Origin: Capitulum mitella
Lineage: Eukaryota > Arthropoda > Thecostraca > Pollicipedomorpha > Pollicipedidae
Length of the DNA stretch: 64,000 bases
NCBI GenBank assembly: GCA_030062745.1
Contig: CP099854.1
Location: 5,220,301 to 5,284,300, forward strand
Reading direction: 5' to 3'
Positions 1-13,003 of this stretch are shown here, piece after piece. The notes under the pieces were generated by a model. That model saw nothing but the letters and a program-made list of their open reading frames with translations, did no database searches and was not told the DNA's origin. How positions within the stretch are numbered: position 1 is the stretch's first letter; every line of letters begins with the position of its first letter. The position numbers were made by a program, and so were the translations under genes.

Positions 1-500
1 GTCTGGTCTGCCGTCAGAGGTCGGACTGTAACGTGACCGGCGGTTGATCGTCAGAGCACAGTCTCTGACGTAACCGGCAGTCTGCCGCCGGAGGTGAGGC
101 TCTGTTAGTTCGGCCGCGGTGGTGGTGACACCCGGCGGCCGCGTCAGATTTCTGCCGCCGTTCGGCCTTGCTGACACCACACGGAAAGAGCTCTCGCCTG
201 ACACGTCCGGTCGGAGCTGAACCACATCTGTCCCGGTCCAGACGACCCCACCGACGTGTCCGTGTGTCCGGCGTCTAAACGGACTTACAGTAACGGACTC
301 ACAGTAACGGACCCAATCGCGGAGATGACATCCATCCCTAATCGCCAGAGATGCAACTGCCATCTGATGCACATTTGGCTGTGCCCGACCAGGGACGCAA
401 TACTACTTTTACGCAAATTTTGGGATGCCAGTGCTTTCCCGGCCCTCGCCAAAAAAAAAAAAAAAAAAAAAACACTGGCGCCGATAACCGTCTAACGCCT
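1..500. other. no gene recognised; poly(A) tract
   Basis: The sequence is CpG-rich to about 250, then mixed. A 20-base A run lies at 452-471. Open frames here are short and resemble nothing known. Confidence 0.6.
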
Positions 501-504
501 CGGC

Positions 505-725
505 CATCTCAGCTGTGAGACTGTGTGTCTGACGGTGAAACTGTGTGTCTGGCTGTGAGACTGTGTACCTGGGTGTCTGGATGTAAGACTGTGTATCTGG
601 AGCCCCTGTGTGTCTGCGTGTCTGGCTATGAGTCTTCCTGTCTGGCTATCAGACTGTGTCTGGGGAGCCTGTGTGTCTGCGTGTCTGGCTGTGAAACAGT
701 ATGTCTGGCTGCGAGACCGTGTGTC
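505..725. repeat. GT-rich minisatellite
   Basis: Degenerate repeats of a TGTCTGGCTGTGAGACTGTG unit, with variants ending in GTGTGTCTGCG. About eight to ten imperfect copies. Confidence 0.8.
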
Positions 726-949
726 CGGAGGGCCGCCGTCTGAGGCCGGCAGCCGCGGCGTGAAAACATGTGGGCGCGCCCCTGCGCCAGCCCAGCTCGG
801 CGCACACGGCGCGTGGCTATCCGGTGGGCGGCGCCTCCTGTCCGGGGCCTGGCAGGCCGGGCAGCCGCCTGACACCGCGCCGGCCCGGGCCGTCAGCCGC
901 CGCACGCTGGCCGCCGCCAGACGTGACCTCCGCGCGGGCTCGGCGGCGG

Positions 950-1860
950 ATAACGGCCGGTTCACGGCATTCAGCCGGTTCACGGTATTCAGCCGGTTCA
1001 CGGCATTCAGCCGGTTCACGGTATTCAGCCGGTTCACGGCATTCAGCCGGTTCACGGTATTCAGCCGGTTCACGGTATTCAGCCGGTTCACGGCATTCAG
1101 CCGGTTCACGGCATTCAGCCGGTTCACGACAGCCTGTTCAAGATATTCAGCCGGTTCACGGTATTCAGCCGGTTCACGGCATTCAGCCGGTTCACGGTAT
1201 TCAGCCGGTTCACGGCATTCAGCCGGTTCACGACAGCCTGTTCAAGATATTCAGCCGGTTCACGGTATTCAGCCGGTTCACGGCATTCAGCCGGTTCACG
1301 GTATTCAGCCGGTTCACGACCTTCAGCCGGTCCACGTCAGCCTGTTCAAGATATTCAGCCGGTTCACGGTATTCCGTCGGCTCCCAGTATTCAGCTGGTT
1401 CACGATTTGGGCTCATTCATAACATTCGGCTGGTTCACAATATTCGGCTAGTTCACGATATTCGGCTGGTTCAGGACATTCAGTTGGTTCGCGGCATTCA
1501 GCCGGTTCACGGTATTCAGCCGGTTCACGACCTTCAGCCGGTCCACGTCAGCCTGTTCAAGATATTCAGCCGGTTCACGGTATTCAGCCGGTTCACGGCA
1601 TTCAGCCGGCTCACGGTATTCAGCCGGTTCACGACCTTCAGCCGGTCCACGTCAGCCTGTTCAAGATATTCAGCCGGTTCACGGTATTCCGCCGGCTCCC
1701 AGTATTCAGCTGGTTCACGATTTGGGCTCATTCATAACATTCGGCTGGTTCACAATATTCGGCTAGTTCACGATATTCGGCTGGTTCAGGACATTCAGTT
1801 GGTTCGCGGCATTCAGCCAGGTCACGGTATTCGCCTGGTCCACGATATCCAGCCGGGTCG
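950..1860. repeat. 18-bp satellite array with nested higher-order repeat
   Basis: The base unit is GGTTCACGGYATTCAGCC (18 bp), near-perfect from 955 to about 1320. A longer block beginning GGTCCACGTCAGCCTGTTC recurs near 1330, 1540 and 1640; the 1330 and 1640 copies continue into the same diverged units (TATTCGGCTAGTTCACG and others) to about 1500 and 1815. The period, a multiple of three, keeps several frames open on both strands; these are not genes. The units continue in decayed form to about 2060. Confidence 0.95.
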
Positions 1861-2275
1861 CGATGTTCAGACGGTTTCGGTATTCAGCTGGTTCAAGGCA
1901 CTCAGCTGTCTCACGCCATTCAGTCTGTTTACGATACTTGGCGGGTTCAAGATATTCAATCGATCCAAGGTATTCAGCTGGTTTACGATCTCCAGCAGGA
2001 TCACAATATTCAGTTGGTCCGCGATATTCAGCTGGTTCACGATATACAGCCGTTTCACGGCACCGTCGGCCTCCAGTGGTGACGGCGTCGGGTGAGGACT
2101 CCCCGAGTCACGTGATGCAGAGAAACCCAAATCCAGGGAGCGACTGCGGGCCACCTCAGCTCTCCATCCGCGTACACAATCGCGTCCCCAGTGAAGCAGC
2201 ATGTCAGACGACTCACCCTGCAGACAGATCGCCACTGAAGAACCCCGTCCCACCCCCGCTTGAGACGTAGCAACA

Positions 2276-2335
2276 GACAGGTAGGCAGGTAGGCAGGTAG
2301 GCAGGCAGGCAGGCAGGCGGACAGACAGACAGACA
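2276..2335. repeat. (GGCA)n/(GGTA)n/(GACA)n microsatellite
   Basis: A tetranucleotide tract reading GGTAGGCAGGTAGGCAGGCA then GGACAGACAGACAGA. Confidence 0.95.
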
Positions 2336-2479
2336 GAAGCACTCACCTGACCGGAGAGATTAACTCCCGGTGCCGCCTACAACTACAAATCACAACTGCG
2401 CGCTCAGGGAAGATCCCACACAGTGTCCTCAGCGAACAGTGTTCATCACTTCCTCTTCAACACTCACGGCCTCCCCGGC

Positions 2480-3200
2480 AGACGGTGCCCCAGGCGGCGC
2501 GGCCTGGCCGCCGTCGATCGGTTCGCGCGCTTTGTGGGTGCGGGATTTGGCGCCAGTCGCCGGCGGCGCGCGCGTGCGCCTCGGGCGCAGCCAGCGCCAC
2601 CGTTCCGGCAGGCACGCACGTGGCGCCCGCGGCGTCCGGTGGGCTGGTCGGCCGGCCCAGGCGACGACTGGCGCCGCGCCGACGACGCCCGACTCACGGC
2701 CGGCCGCCGATCGTCGAGATCGACGCAGCGTCGCGCGCGCGGCGGCGGCGGCGAAGTCAGCCGGCGTTGGGTCCGGATCAGGGGGTGGGGAGCGAGAGGA
2801 AGGACCAGCCACCCTCACATGGCTCCCGTCACCCGTGCGCCGAGTTCGACGCATTCCCGGCGGCGGCGCCCGGCCACATTAGCGTCGTTTCTGCGTCGCG
2901 GCCGGATGCGGTACACACCGCGGCGATCCGGCCCGGACCGGCGCCTGTTCGGCCGCCGCGGAGCTGGCAGAGCCGCCGGATCGATCTCGTCTCGAATTAG
3001 CGGCTCCAAGGCGCCGCTGAAGCTCGCTGACGGGCGGCCGTTTGGCTTCCGTCCGGAGCTGCCCAGTGCGACGGGTGCAGACGGCCTGACTGACGGCACC
3101 ATGATTCACCCCCCTCCCCCCCGATCGCCGGCCAGCCGGTCCGAGGTGATCGCCCCTCCCCCAGCCCGGCCCGCCCCCAGCCGGCGTCTGTCACAGCTCG
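2480..3200. other. GC- and CpG-rich block, no gene assigned
   Basis: About 700 bp of very GC-rich, CpG-rich DNA with frames open on both strands because stop codons are rare. No domain or family motif was seen in any frame. It may be a CpG-rich promoter region, but no start site or gene was recognised beside it. Confidence 0.5.
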
Positions 3201-6200
3201 GGATCCCGACGTGCGCAGGCGAAAAAATGCTGACCCCAGCCCGCGGAGAGGTAATTTGGCGGCAACGAAGGCGTCCGTTTCAGAGAATTATTGGCACGGC
3301 CCAACTGAGTTTCAGTCAGGGGTGGAACTTTTTGTTTTCCAGTGGGGGAGGCAGTCGAGATCAGCGAAACCTCCCTCATGTTGGCAAACGGCAGACTCCC
3401 CGGCTCTAGGCCACTTTGTTTTGAGGCCAGGCTATTTTGCTAATTTAAAAATAGTACTGGGCCCAAAAACAGCGACTGGAAGGGGGACGGTATCGATGCC
3501 TTCATCCATGAACCTTTTATCGGGAGAAAATCTACCATGGGCTGCGGCAAAATCAAACATTGGCGAGCAACGGCCCCTCGCCGCTTCCCAAAAAAGTGCA
3601 AGAGTTCCGCTCTGTGTCTCATTCACTTCCATCTCAATTACCGCCAATTTTAGACGGTAACGACACCGGCAAAACTGTACAGTCTCCGATGCGGGCATAC
3701 TTTAGATCAGGACCTACCACTATGATTTTATGAGTAAAACGGTTGGTCAGAAGCAGGCGGCAAAATCACTGAATGCAGGGGGTACTCAGGATAAAGCTAT
3801 TTTTTTAACCATTCTTCACAAAGACTTAACTGTGCCCTGTCAATGCAAGAAATTTGGTTACACATGAACGATATTATCCCCATCCCCTTCCTCTCTTCCA
3901 TAACTGACAACCCACCTCGGTGACAGGTGCACGAGAACATTTCAGCTTCGTTACGACAGCGGGTCGGCGTTCCAACACGACAGTACAGTAAAAATTCCAT
4001 ATCGGTCAGAATTGCACTCAGTTCCCTGACCCTCGGTTCACAGGATTGGATATTAGATGCTAAGTTGGACAAATAACGCACTCGGTTTCGTGCAAAATTA
4101 GGTACATAACACTTTCAGTTTCATGCAAAACTAGGTAGATAACATACTCAGTTTCAGCCTTTGTTTAGGGTGTGTGAACAGTGCGCAAAGCATCGAATAT
4201 CAGCATCACACATCGCATGTTGCTTTGTCTTTGCACCTTCCATAAAGGCTTAAAGGCAGGTATATGGTGTTTTTATGAGTGCGGCTGAAGGGCGGATTAG
4301 TCTCAGTTCAATAAGCGAAAAAAGTCAAAATTGCCCGACCTGGCCTGACCCGGCCATAACGCTTTCTGGAGACTTCGCAAGCACTGGCCACCGAATCATG
4401 AAATCTTCACTAGAAGATCGAGACCCACGGTCCCGCGCGGAGCTGTTTGCGCTGCCTGGTGCTCGTCTTGTGAAAGAACAGCAGTTTTATGTAAAAATGA
4501 TAATTATGGTCTAATTTGGCTTATGGCACGCTTAAAAGAAAACTAATTAAATTAAATTAAATTAATCATCATATCAGGCGCTCGGAGCTCCCGCTTAGGT
4601 GTCCATTCACCCAATCCAGAATTTTCCTAGTTTCAGTTAGGGCATGAGTATTGGAGGGGCAAAATCCGTCATTGGGGAGGGATGCAAATTCAAACATTGA
4701 AGAGACATGTGTCTGTCTTAAAGTACATGAGGTTTCATCCCTGGTTCCGGTACATCTGTTTCTATTTTCCAGACTGCGCGTATTAAAATTTCAAAACGTT
4801 GCACGAACCCGGGCTCCATTAAATGTGGGGCAAGACGAAAACCGAAACTTTTGGGGATCCAGCTCGTTAATAAAAACGAACGAAAAACCTGCAGGAATGC
4901 AAAGACAGATCCAGGAGTGTGGTATTCACACGGCTCTCGTGCTCCTGACCGTTCCCAGTGAGACCAGCTATCAGAATGAGTAGAATCAGTTTGGTGAGTA
5001 TGCAAGCAGAGGTGCGCCACCCCATGATGAAGCCTGGGACCTGCGCTCCTGCGGGAGCCCGCAGTGAGTTTCGAACCGCGCCCTGACGTCCCACGGGTTC
5101 GACCGAGCCGGCTGATCACTTCCGGTCACCGCCGCCACAGAGCGCCGGTCAGCTCGGCGGAGAGGTGACGGCCCGGTCTCAGCTCCGGCGCCCGCTGCAG
5201 TAACGGAGTGGACTGAGCCAAGGGCGTAGGGAATGGGGGCAGGGGCAGGGGCGGCATACAGCCCTCACCATTCCTTGGAGAATTTAACATCAGACCCACT
5301 CAGGTGAAAAACGCCTTTGCTACCCATTTCCCCCGCCCCCTCGTCGCCCCACACATTCACTTTTTTTCTGGATGCCCCTACGCCACTGGATTGAATGATC
5401 AAAGAAATGAATGTGGTCAGGTGACCGGCGCTGTCCTGCCATCTGTCGGCAGTTGTTTTAACTCGAGCTTCTGGCCCGACTGCCCCAGGCTCGCCCATGG
5501 CGCTAGCCAGTGACACAGGAAAGGACTCAAAGATGGTGGATGGAATGAGCCCATTGCGGGTTGGCCTGCACTTAAAAATCGAGGGCGCGTCCCTCCTGCG
5601 CGGAGCGTCAAAGTGTCAGAAAAGGGCCGATGACGTCGCGTGCGTAGTCGCGCGTGGCAAAATCCGGTCATGGTAGCGGGCAGCAGTAATGCAAACGCCA
5701 GCTGGGAGGAGGTGAACCACCGCAGGACGACCTGAGATGTTCACTGACATTGTCCGGTCGGTTTCTGAGACTGGGCGCACTGAGCTGCCGAGTACGCGGT
5801 ATTACAGCACAGGTTATCGGGTTATGATTACCGGGCGCGATCCTAGACCAAGTGACAAGTCTTACTTTTAAAAAATGTGCTGTCATGTCGGTCATAAAGC
5901 TACTGGAGGGTAACAGCCTCGACTATTCGTTATATGACCAACATATCATTATAGGGTAACGTATAACTTGAGGGTGTGTTCTCGGGTTTGACCAATTTGG
6001 TCGTCGGCCGGTTAGGTTCCCATGCGTTACGAGACCAAGAGGCGAGCGAAATGTTAATTCGGCTCATGGCTGTCCGGTGCACAACAGCACGGTGTCGCTT
6101 TAAAGCGGCACACAGGTGTTCGGTGCACAAAAGCGGCGTTTTGCGTTGATCCGGCTCACGGGCATCCGGAATGCAGGACACCGGATCCGGACATCCGGAC

Positions 6201-8386
6201 ACCGGATCCGGACATCCGGACACCGGAACCAACGGTGGAAAAATGAAGAATGACGAAATCAACTACAAAGGATCAGCAGGTGCTATAATGATTTCTTCAC
6301 AGCTGAAAACAGTGGGTAGCCGCCCGCCTGTCCGGGCGCTGGGGTCTAAAGGCATCTAGGCCCACAGAGCAACCGGGAACCTCCTGTTCCCATTTCCACC
6401 AGGCTGCCTGGATACTAGCAGTAAAGCTTTAGCCAGTGTATTTAATACATAAGGACCGGGCTATCCCTGAACGGCAGTCCGGCGTTGTGCCTCCTCAGGG
6501 GTGCCTCGTGACCTGTCCGGGAGGCCTCCCCCGCACTGCCGGCACTGCTCGGCGCTTCATCGCTCGGACAGGACGCTCCCTGGACTCCACCAAGTACCGT
6601 GCGGCGGTTCCTCACCAGCGGCGACGGTTCATTGGCGGCTGAGGCGTGACCACAGCTGTAATGCCTCGCTTATGGGACGGAAATGATGGTTGGCCTCTAC
6701 GAACCATTTTTTTTTTACCGAATTCCAGCCATCATGATTCTGGGGCGCAGAAACCGGGCAGGGGAGAGGGTTTGGGTACCCCCCCCCCCCCCACCACTTT
6801 GGGCAACATTTAACGCTAACTCTACGGCAGTCCATGGAAAGAAACGAGGTAAAAATCACGTTTGCCTCTGCCCATCCTGCTCCCCCACCCCATTCCTCCG
6901 CTCGCACCTTGATTTGGAGCGTAGTTTTTGTTTTCGTTTGTTTTTGTTGTTCTTTTAAGTCCACCATTATTAAGGCATCATAAGAATAGAATCAGACATC
7001 AGGTTCCTTTTTGAGATTGCTTGCTCAACATTTCAGCACTAATTCAGGAACACGCATCAACTATGCCAAACATTTTCATGCATTTATCTGACCTGCAACG
7101 CGTTTTAGGCTCAATTCCTGATATGAGCCATTTCCAGAAGGTTGATCGCCATCCCCATTTGGCACGTTGCGTAATACACGAATGTTCCGTACCTTGCGTA
7201 GCTCCACCGCCCTCGAATAAAAGCATCGTATCATTAATATCTATTTTGTAGAGCAAGTGGTTCAATACTACCCGGGGATACCGGCCTGTTTACTCTGGAG
7301 GGAACTTTCACCTTTACTCTTACTGGATGTCTGATGATGTATATTTTGTTTATATTCGTCGCCCGGAAGTGTCAAGTCCAGTATTATTGGGACAGGCATC
7401 CCATCGCTCGTGGCATACGGTCAATACTTTCCAAAAAATTGGGGTTTTCACATGGGACTGATGAGATGCCCCATTTTCCCCGTGTTTGCCAGCCTACGCA
7501 TCCGTTGGACGCCAGTGAGAAACAAAAGTGCAGTATTTACGTCCTGTCATAAGGCATTTGCTACGCATAGCAGGAGGGCACAGCATCGTCTTTATTAGCC
7601 AATGAGGGCCCACTGTGAATGTCGTCCGTGCAAGCAGACGATTTCACAGAAGAAAAAGGGAAATGCGGGCGCATCTAGAGGGGTTGGTTGGTTGGTTATT
7701 GGGGCTTCGGGGCACACCGACTACACGGTCATTCGGCGCCCATAACTCCTTTCAGTAGCTCCATTAACAAGAGTCACGACGATTAACATAATCCGACGGC
7801 GTAATATAGCGCAATTATGTCAAGACAAAAAAGTTGTCTACAAGAGCATACACAAAATAAAACACATGTGACTAGTAGGGTGAAAACACCGCAGAAAAAC
7901 CGACATCCGATAAAACCCGGAACAACTGTCCCGTCGCCATAAAACGAGACTCATCGCCCACCAAATCCAGCAAAGTGCGAGGTGTCGCACTGTGCCCAAA
8001 GTGCCGCAAACGTTCTGAAATCAAACCATTGCATATGATCAGCACATGGATCGCAGCTAGAGGGGGGCCGCCTCCCCCCTTAGGCTCGCATTTTTTAGAA
8101 GAACCCATTGCCAATCGTCTTCCAAGCAGGCGGTTCCCCTATCATTTCAGTTCTCACTGAGCTCCGCCCCCCCCCCCAGAAAATCCTGGCTGCGCCCCTG
8201 AGAGGAAGTACAGGCCTGCGCGCCTAGGCCTTCTCCTGAGCCATGAAAACGATCAGGCGCAGCAAGTAGCGTGGCCAGAGGTGGGTCAGATGGTCCAACT
8301 GACCCCCTACCCCTTTATGGTCAGTGATTTTCGCAAAATGGCTATTATCACAAATGATTTGTTTAAAACACAAAAATATTCCTAAA
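3200..8386. other. intergenic DNA without recognised gene
   Basis: Mostly unassigned sequence. Small items seen: three tandem copies of a CCGGACATCCGGACACCGGAT-like 22-bp unit at about 6178-6230; a run of 14 C near 6780-6792; and a fragment near 8165-8200 ending in CTGGCTGCGCCCCTGAG, a phrase typical of transposon debris. No exon with convincing splice sites was recognised. Confidence 0.4.
6178..6232. repeat. short CCGGA tandem repeat
   Basis: Two and a half copies of a 22-bp unit with GGACACCGGATCCGGACATC as its core. Each unit is itself nearly palindromic around GGATCC. Confidence 0.85.
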
Positions 8387-8394
8387 CTGGCTTG

Positions 8395-8982
8395 GGTAAT
8401 CCTTACCGATCGCACACCATGCGCAGAGTCGAGGGTAAGGTTAACGCGCGAGTGTAGTCTCCGATTTCGCCACCAGGGTGACATTCGTTCTTTTTCTCGC
8501 CGCTAGGAAGAGTACGTAAAAATACTGACATTCGCTAGGATGGTTCCGCTCAAGAACCGATGGTATGATAACCAATAGTTCGATTCGGCTGATTCGAACG
8601 CCAGTTGATAGCGCCGAACGTTTCGTTTCTGTGACTTACACACTTTTACTTTTGACCCGCTGATGACGTCACAGGTGAGGTCAATCACGAAAAAAGGACC
8701 ACTTTCTCCAGAATTGCCGAACCACGATGGAAAGCAGATGAATTCGTTCAGACCTAACCTAACCTAACCTAACCTAACGAATATTACCTTGGTGGCGAAA
8801 TCGGAAACTACACTCGCGCGTTCTTGAGCGGAGCCATCCTAGCGAATGTCAGGATTTTTACGTACTCTTCCTAGCGGCGAGAAAAAGAACGAATATCACC
8901 CTGGTGGCGAAATCGGAAACTACACTCGCGCGTTAACCTTACCCTCGACTCTGCGCATGGTGTGCGATCGGTAAGGATTACC
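8395..8982. mobile_element. foldback DNA transposon, 588 bp, with 163-bp inverted arms and 8-bp target duplication
   Basis: The arms 8395-8557 and 8820-8982 are inverted copies with about four mismatches in 163 bp, beginning GGTAATCCTTACCGATCGC. Directly outside lies the same octamer CTGGCTTG on both sides (8387-8394 and 8983-8990), the expected target duplication. The interior has no transposase frame, a second direct copy of an arm segment (8779-8820 resembles 8891-8932), and six CCTAA telomere-type repeats near 8752-8778. The 8-bp duplication fits Mutator-like, Merlin, hAT or P superfamilies; the termini do not decide between them. Confidence 0.9.
8752..8780. repeat. interstitial telomere-type (CCTAA)n run
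   Basis: About five to six copies of ACCTA/CCTAA, the complement of the arthropod telomere unit TTAGG, inside the foldback element. Confidence 0.85.
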
Positions 8983-8990
8983 CTGGCTTG

Positions 8991-10810
8991 TTTGTTCTTA
9001 CATTTCCAAGAGCTTCACGTGTGTCGTTGGTATGGTAAATTTTCGTATGTTTGTAAAAAAACTGACATGAGTACTGTCAAAGCTCCGTCATACCCCCTCC
9101 CCCCCCCCCCCGCCCCTCTCGGCTCACCAAAATCTGGTGTTCTGATCTGTCTCATGAAGATGCTCCGTGCTTCGAGTTCGTGCAAGTTGTGGAGGCGGTG
9201 GGTAACTGAATCGCTTCAGGCGATTATTATGGGGAAGCTGTAATGTTTAAAAGGCACAAAACGCCTTGGATCGGGCTATTTTTTCATTGCGCATCTTTTG
9301 GTGCCAATGTGGCTCGGCAACTACGCGGATTTCGGGAGTTATGAGAAGTGGGAAGCCTGCGCCCAGAACACCGGATTTCTGGAATTATGAGAAGTGGGAA
9401 GCCTGCGCCTACAATACCCAAAATCTTAGCTACTTAACTGGGCACAACCATGGTATGGTATCCTTAGTAACCAAGATGCGTTTGATCCGTGGCCACAGCT
9501 AGCTTCATCATATGTTTGTTCGTTTGTCTGTGGGTTAGGACCTTAGGCCCAGGTGTCCAGTTTTGAGTCAAGTCGTGTGTCTCGTGAGGCATCAGTCACT
9601 TGTCTGAGTTTAATCCTAGCTCTGACCTACCCCAGCTCTCTTTCTGAGGTCGGGTGACGCACTGGTACTGGCAAAAAATCTAACTAAGCACTGTCTGTAA
9701 CAAATTCACGGTTCGGGCCTACCTGGCACAGAACAACCGACCCCACAAGCCGACTCAGTTCAGCGCACTGGTACTGAAATGACATTCAGCAATCAGTTTA
9801 TCTGACGCGCAAAAATCAGCATCAAACACCGCGCTGCCAGTTTTATATGGCAGCCATAAGAGAAATACCTTATTGGGAGTTTTTCCAAATGGCCTTCGAA
9901 TGAGAACTATTGCAGTTCGCAAATGAATGTACTTTAATTTCCGAAGAACAATGGCAGGCTGAGTTACCGTCACTGCTGTGCTTTCCTTAGAATTGCGATT
10001 TATCTGTATGATAAGAACCTTAAGTAAAAATAACCAAACGCAAAAAAGTATTGGGAGAACCCAGCACTACAGGAGACGCCCTGCCTTATGTGTTTCAGCG
10101 GGAAAACTGCACTGGTTTTCACCGCAGCCATCTCAGTTCTAGAGTGTCATTTCTTCACATTTCATCTTCAGTACGCTAACTTGTGCATCTTTTAGCCAAC
10201 AATTCTGGAGGTCATGGTTTCATTTCCAATGTTTTTTTCCCCGACAAAGTTTTGAACTACCCGAACCGGCAGCGACCAATGCAAGGGGCGCACGCGAGGT
10301 TTCATATTGTCATTCGTTCCGTACAAAATGCTGAGATGGACCGATCAGTACTTGTTTCCAAGGCGAAAAAAGCACAAGAAAGTAAATGCAGGTCCCTATC
10401 AATACCTAAAACTACATTTCCAAAACTCAAAACAAACAGAGTAGGTACATGTGGTTCTTCAGTTCAACTCGAGCCCTATAAGGAGTCTGGCTGACGACAG
10501 ATGGCGTAAATTCCCCACAGCACTGTTCATGGAATTCCTTAGCCTATGTTTTATGACAAACCAAAACGCATAATCGGGTAAAAGAATCGGCCGTAGACCC
10601 ACGACCAAGTATAGTTGCATTAGTCGCTCGTAAGTCAAAACGAAAACCGTAACGGAATTAAACCCAGTTTGTCGCTCCTATGGAATTTACCATGTATTAA
10701 GTTGCACAGTTGTTTCATTTCATCTTCACGTTGGAGGCAGCTCCCTGTATTATAACGTTCTTCGCTCCCGTACTACATATTTGTCTTACGGCCAGAGGAG
10801 GACAAATTTA
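8991..10810. other. intergenic DNA without recognised gene
   Basis: Includes a C-rich run near 9096-9112 and a near-exact tandem duplication around 9340-9400 (GGAATTATGAGAAGTGGGAAGCCTGCGCC-like units; key part ATGAGAAGTGGGAAGCCTGC at both sites). No exon was recognised. Confidence 0.4.
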
Positions 10811-10814
10811 GTAG

Positions 10815-11195
10815 TAGACTCGAGACATTCGACACAATCGACAGCTTCGCAAAAATTGTAAAGCTGGGCAGTCGATTCGAGAGATTCGACACATTCCATG
10901 CATTCTCAAGTAAAGCTGGTAGTCGATTCGAGACATTCGACACATTCAATAGATTCACCATGTATGGTTTGCAGCCCATTCGAGACATTCGATACATTCA
11001 CTATACACGTCAAATGTACTGAATGTGGCGAATGTCTCAAGTCGGCTTAAAACTAAACACTTCCGAATGTATCGAATGTGTCGAATGTCTCCAACTGGCT
11101 GCATGGTATACGCCGTGAATGTAACGAATGTAGCGAATGTCTCAAATGGGCTTAAGAGTATCCACGGCGAATGTATCAGATGTGTCGATGTCTCG
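10815..11195. repeat. palindromic satellite: ATTCGAGACATTCGACACATTC units that flip orientation
   Basis: Left of about 11000 the units read as CGATTCGAGACATTCGACAC. Right of it they read as the complement, GAATGTGTCGAATGTCTCAA, at roughly 11030, 11065-11090, 11118-11145 and 11170-11195. The whole forms one large imperfect inverted repeat that could fold back. Confidence 0.85.
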
Positions 11196-11199
11196 GGTC

Positions 11200-13003
11200 C
11201 GCTGCCAACTTTAGGATTTTGGCAAATGTATCGACTCCGGGGACCGGGGACCCTTTGCGGAGGAGTGAGTTTGCCTTTCCTGGGTAGGGGGGTACCTTTA
11301 GGTAAATGCAACAGGCCCCTTCGTGTGCCACAAAAATTTAGGAGGCTCTGGAACCCCTAGGACCTCCCTGGCTACGCCACTGGTTCAAATACTTGTGCAC
11401 AGGCAGGCATGCTGGTACTGACAGTTACTAACGAAACTATCTTGTTCTGATTTTGTTTAAGTCCAGAATATGTCTTTCGGTCTCTGCCTTACTTGACCTA
11501 TCTCTGTCCGTATCTTTCTAGACAAAGATTTTCATAAAGTTTTTGAAATCCTAAAACCGGAGGGTGCCTCATACCCAGCACTACTGAACAATTTCATTCT
11601 CAGTTGTAAACAAAATCAACTGGTTTGAATCGCAATTGGCAAAAGCACGCAAAACGCGACACGTCAACTTTTGATACGCTTGCATCTGAATTAACTTCAG
11701 ACAAACACCACCAGTTATTTCTATAGACGTGTACGGAATTGACCAAGGAGCTTAGTGACGCACCGGTATAAGCAACGAAAGTTTGAAACCGTGTAACACA
11801 ATTAGTTTCTATTTCAAGACTCGGCTTCCAAAAAACTTGTATGTGACATGCAGCCATTTTTGAGGGAGGGGGCAAAAAGATACGTTTCCCCCCTTTGGAT
11901 GGGGGCATTTTGTCCCCATTGTCTCCCCCCCCCCACCGCTTCCTCCGTTGCTGGCCCGAGGCCAGTCAGACTCGGGGAAGGCGATCTCAGCCAGGCCGTG
12001 TAGTGCTGCGTCAGCCGCCGCCGGTGATGACCACTACCCGGCCGGCCACGGGCGAGCCGAGTGATGCCGCTGGCCACAGCCCGGCACTCCCCACAAGTGC
12101 CGTCCCGCCCATAAGACTGGGGACGCTGAGCCGGCACTCAAGGGCGCTCAAGGTCGCGCCCCGTCCATGGCGGCAACGCCATCAGGCATTCACGCATTTC
12201 GCAGCAACGGTATTCATAGCACGAGCACATACCAGGAGGTCAAATGGAGCGTCAGGAGGTCGAAAATCCGTCCAGGTAATTTTTCTCCTCCTGTCGGCAG
12301 AAGTGTTTCACATCTTTATTAATCCTTAATCCCCATTCATCGAGTAAGCAGCACCGCAGTTACGTCGCTTACATTCTGTGGGGCGATGACCTGTTGCCGG
12401 CACGTGGGTCTTCATTAAAAAATCCTTTCCTACGCCCACGAACCGTTCCACTGACCCTTAGCCGTTACACCGACCGTGAAAAAAATCTCCATGGGCTGCT
12501 CTCGGTCTTTCAGCTAGCTTTGCACCACTTCCCCGTCAGTTTTAGTCAAATCAAAATCATCGTGTCAGTTATAAATAGCATTTAGCACATTTCCTCGTAT
12601 TAAAAAATTATACTAGGCCAAAAACGAACATCTGTATACACCGGCGCGGGAGCTATGGGGTAAGGGGGCTTCAGCCCCCCAAAGTTTTTGGAACTGAACG
12701 TTAACCCTCCCCGTCAACTAGTCAACCACTCAACCAGAACCAGTCAATCCATGGGCATTGACTGGAAAGAAATGACCCAAATGCTTCTCAGCCCCCCCCC
12801 CCCCGCGCTCCCCAACTGAAGAGGAGTTCCCATGCCCCTGTCTGTGTAATATTTTAGTAAAATGTCCGCAGGGGAAAACCTCTACCTCTGCATCATGAAC
12901 AATCTTTAGATAAAGATCTTGCTCAGGCAGACGAGTTATTTCCAGGAGTGTCGTTTTGTGCAAATATGGTGAGGGGGGCGGGGGCGAACAAAGGACCCAG
13001 CAG
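11200..13003. other. intergenic DNA without recognised gene
   Basis: Contains transposon-like debris ending CTGGCTACGCCACTGG near 11370-11386, a GC-rich patch at 11920-12170, and a fragment GGGGGCTTCAGCCCCCC near 12665 of a kind that recurs at 38200 and 48090. No exon was recognised. Confidence 0.4.

Noticed and set aside
770..2095. Open frames of more than 400 codons across the 18-bp satellite (and the matching frame on the - strand)
   Set aside because: They are kept open only because the period is a multiple of three; the translations are six-residue repeats with no start context or splice sites.
2423..3409. A 328-codon + strand frame and several overlapping ones in GC-rich DNA
   Set aside because: Many frames on both strands are open at once because stops are rare in GC-rich sequence; no domain or family motif was seen in any.
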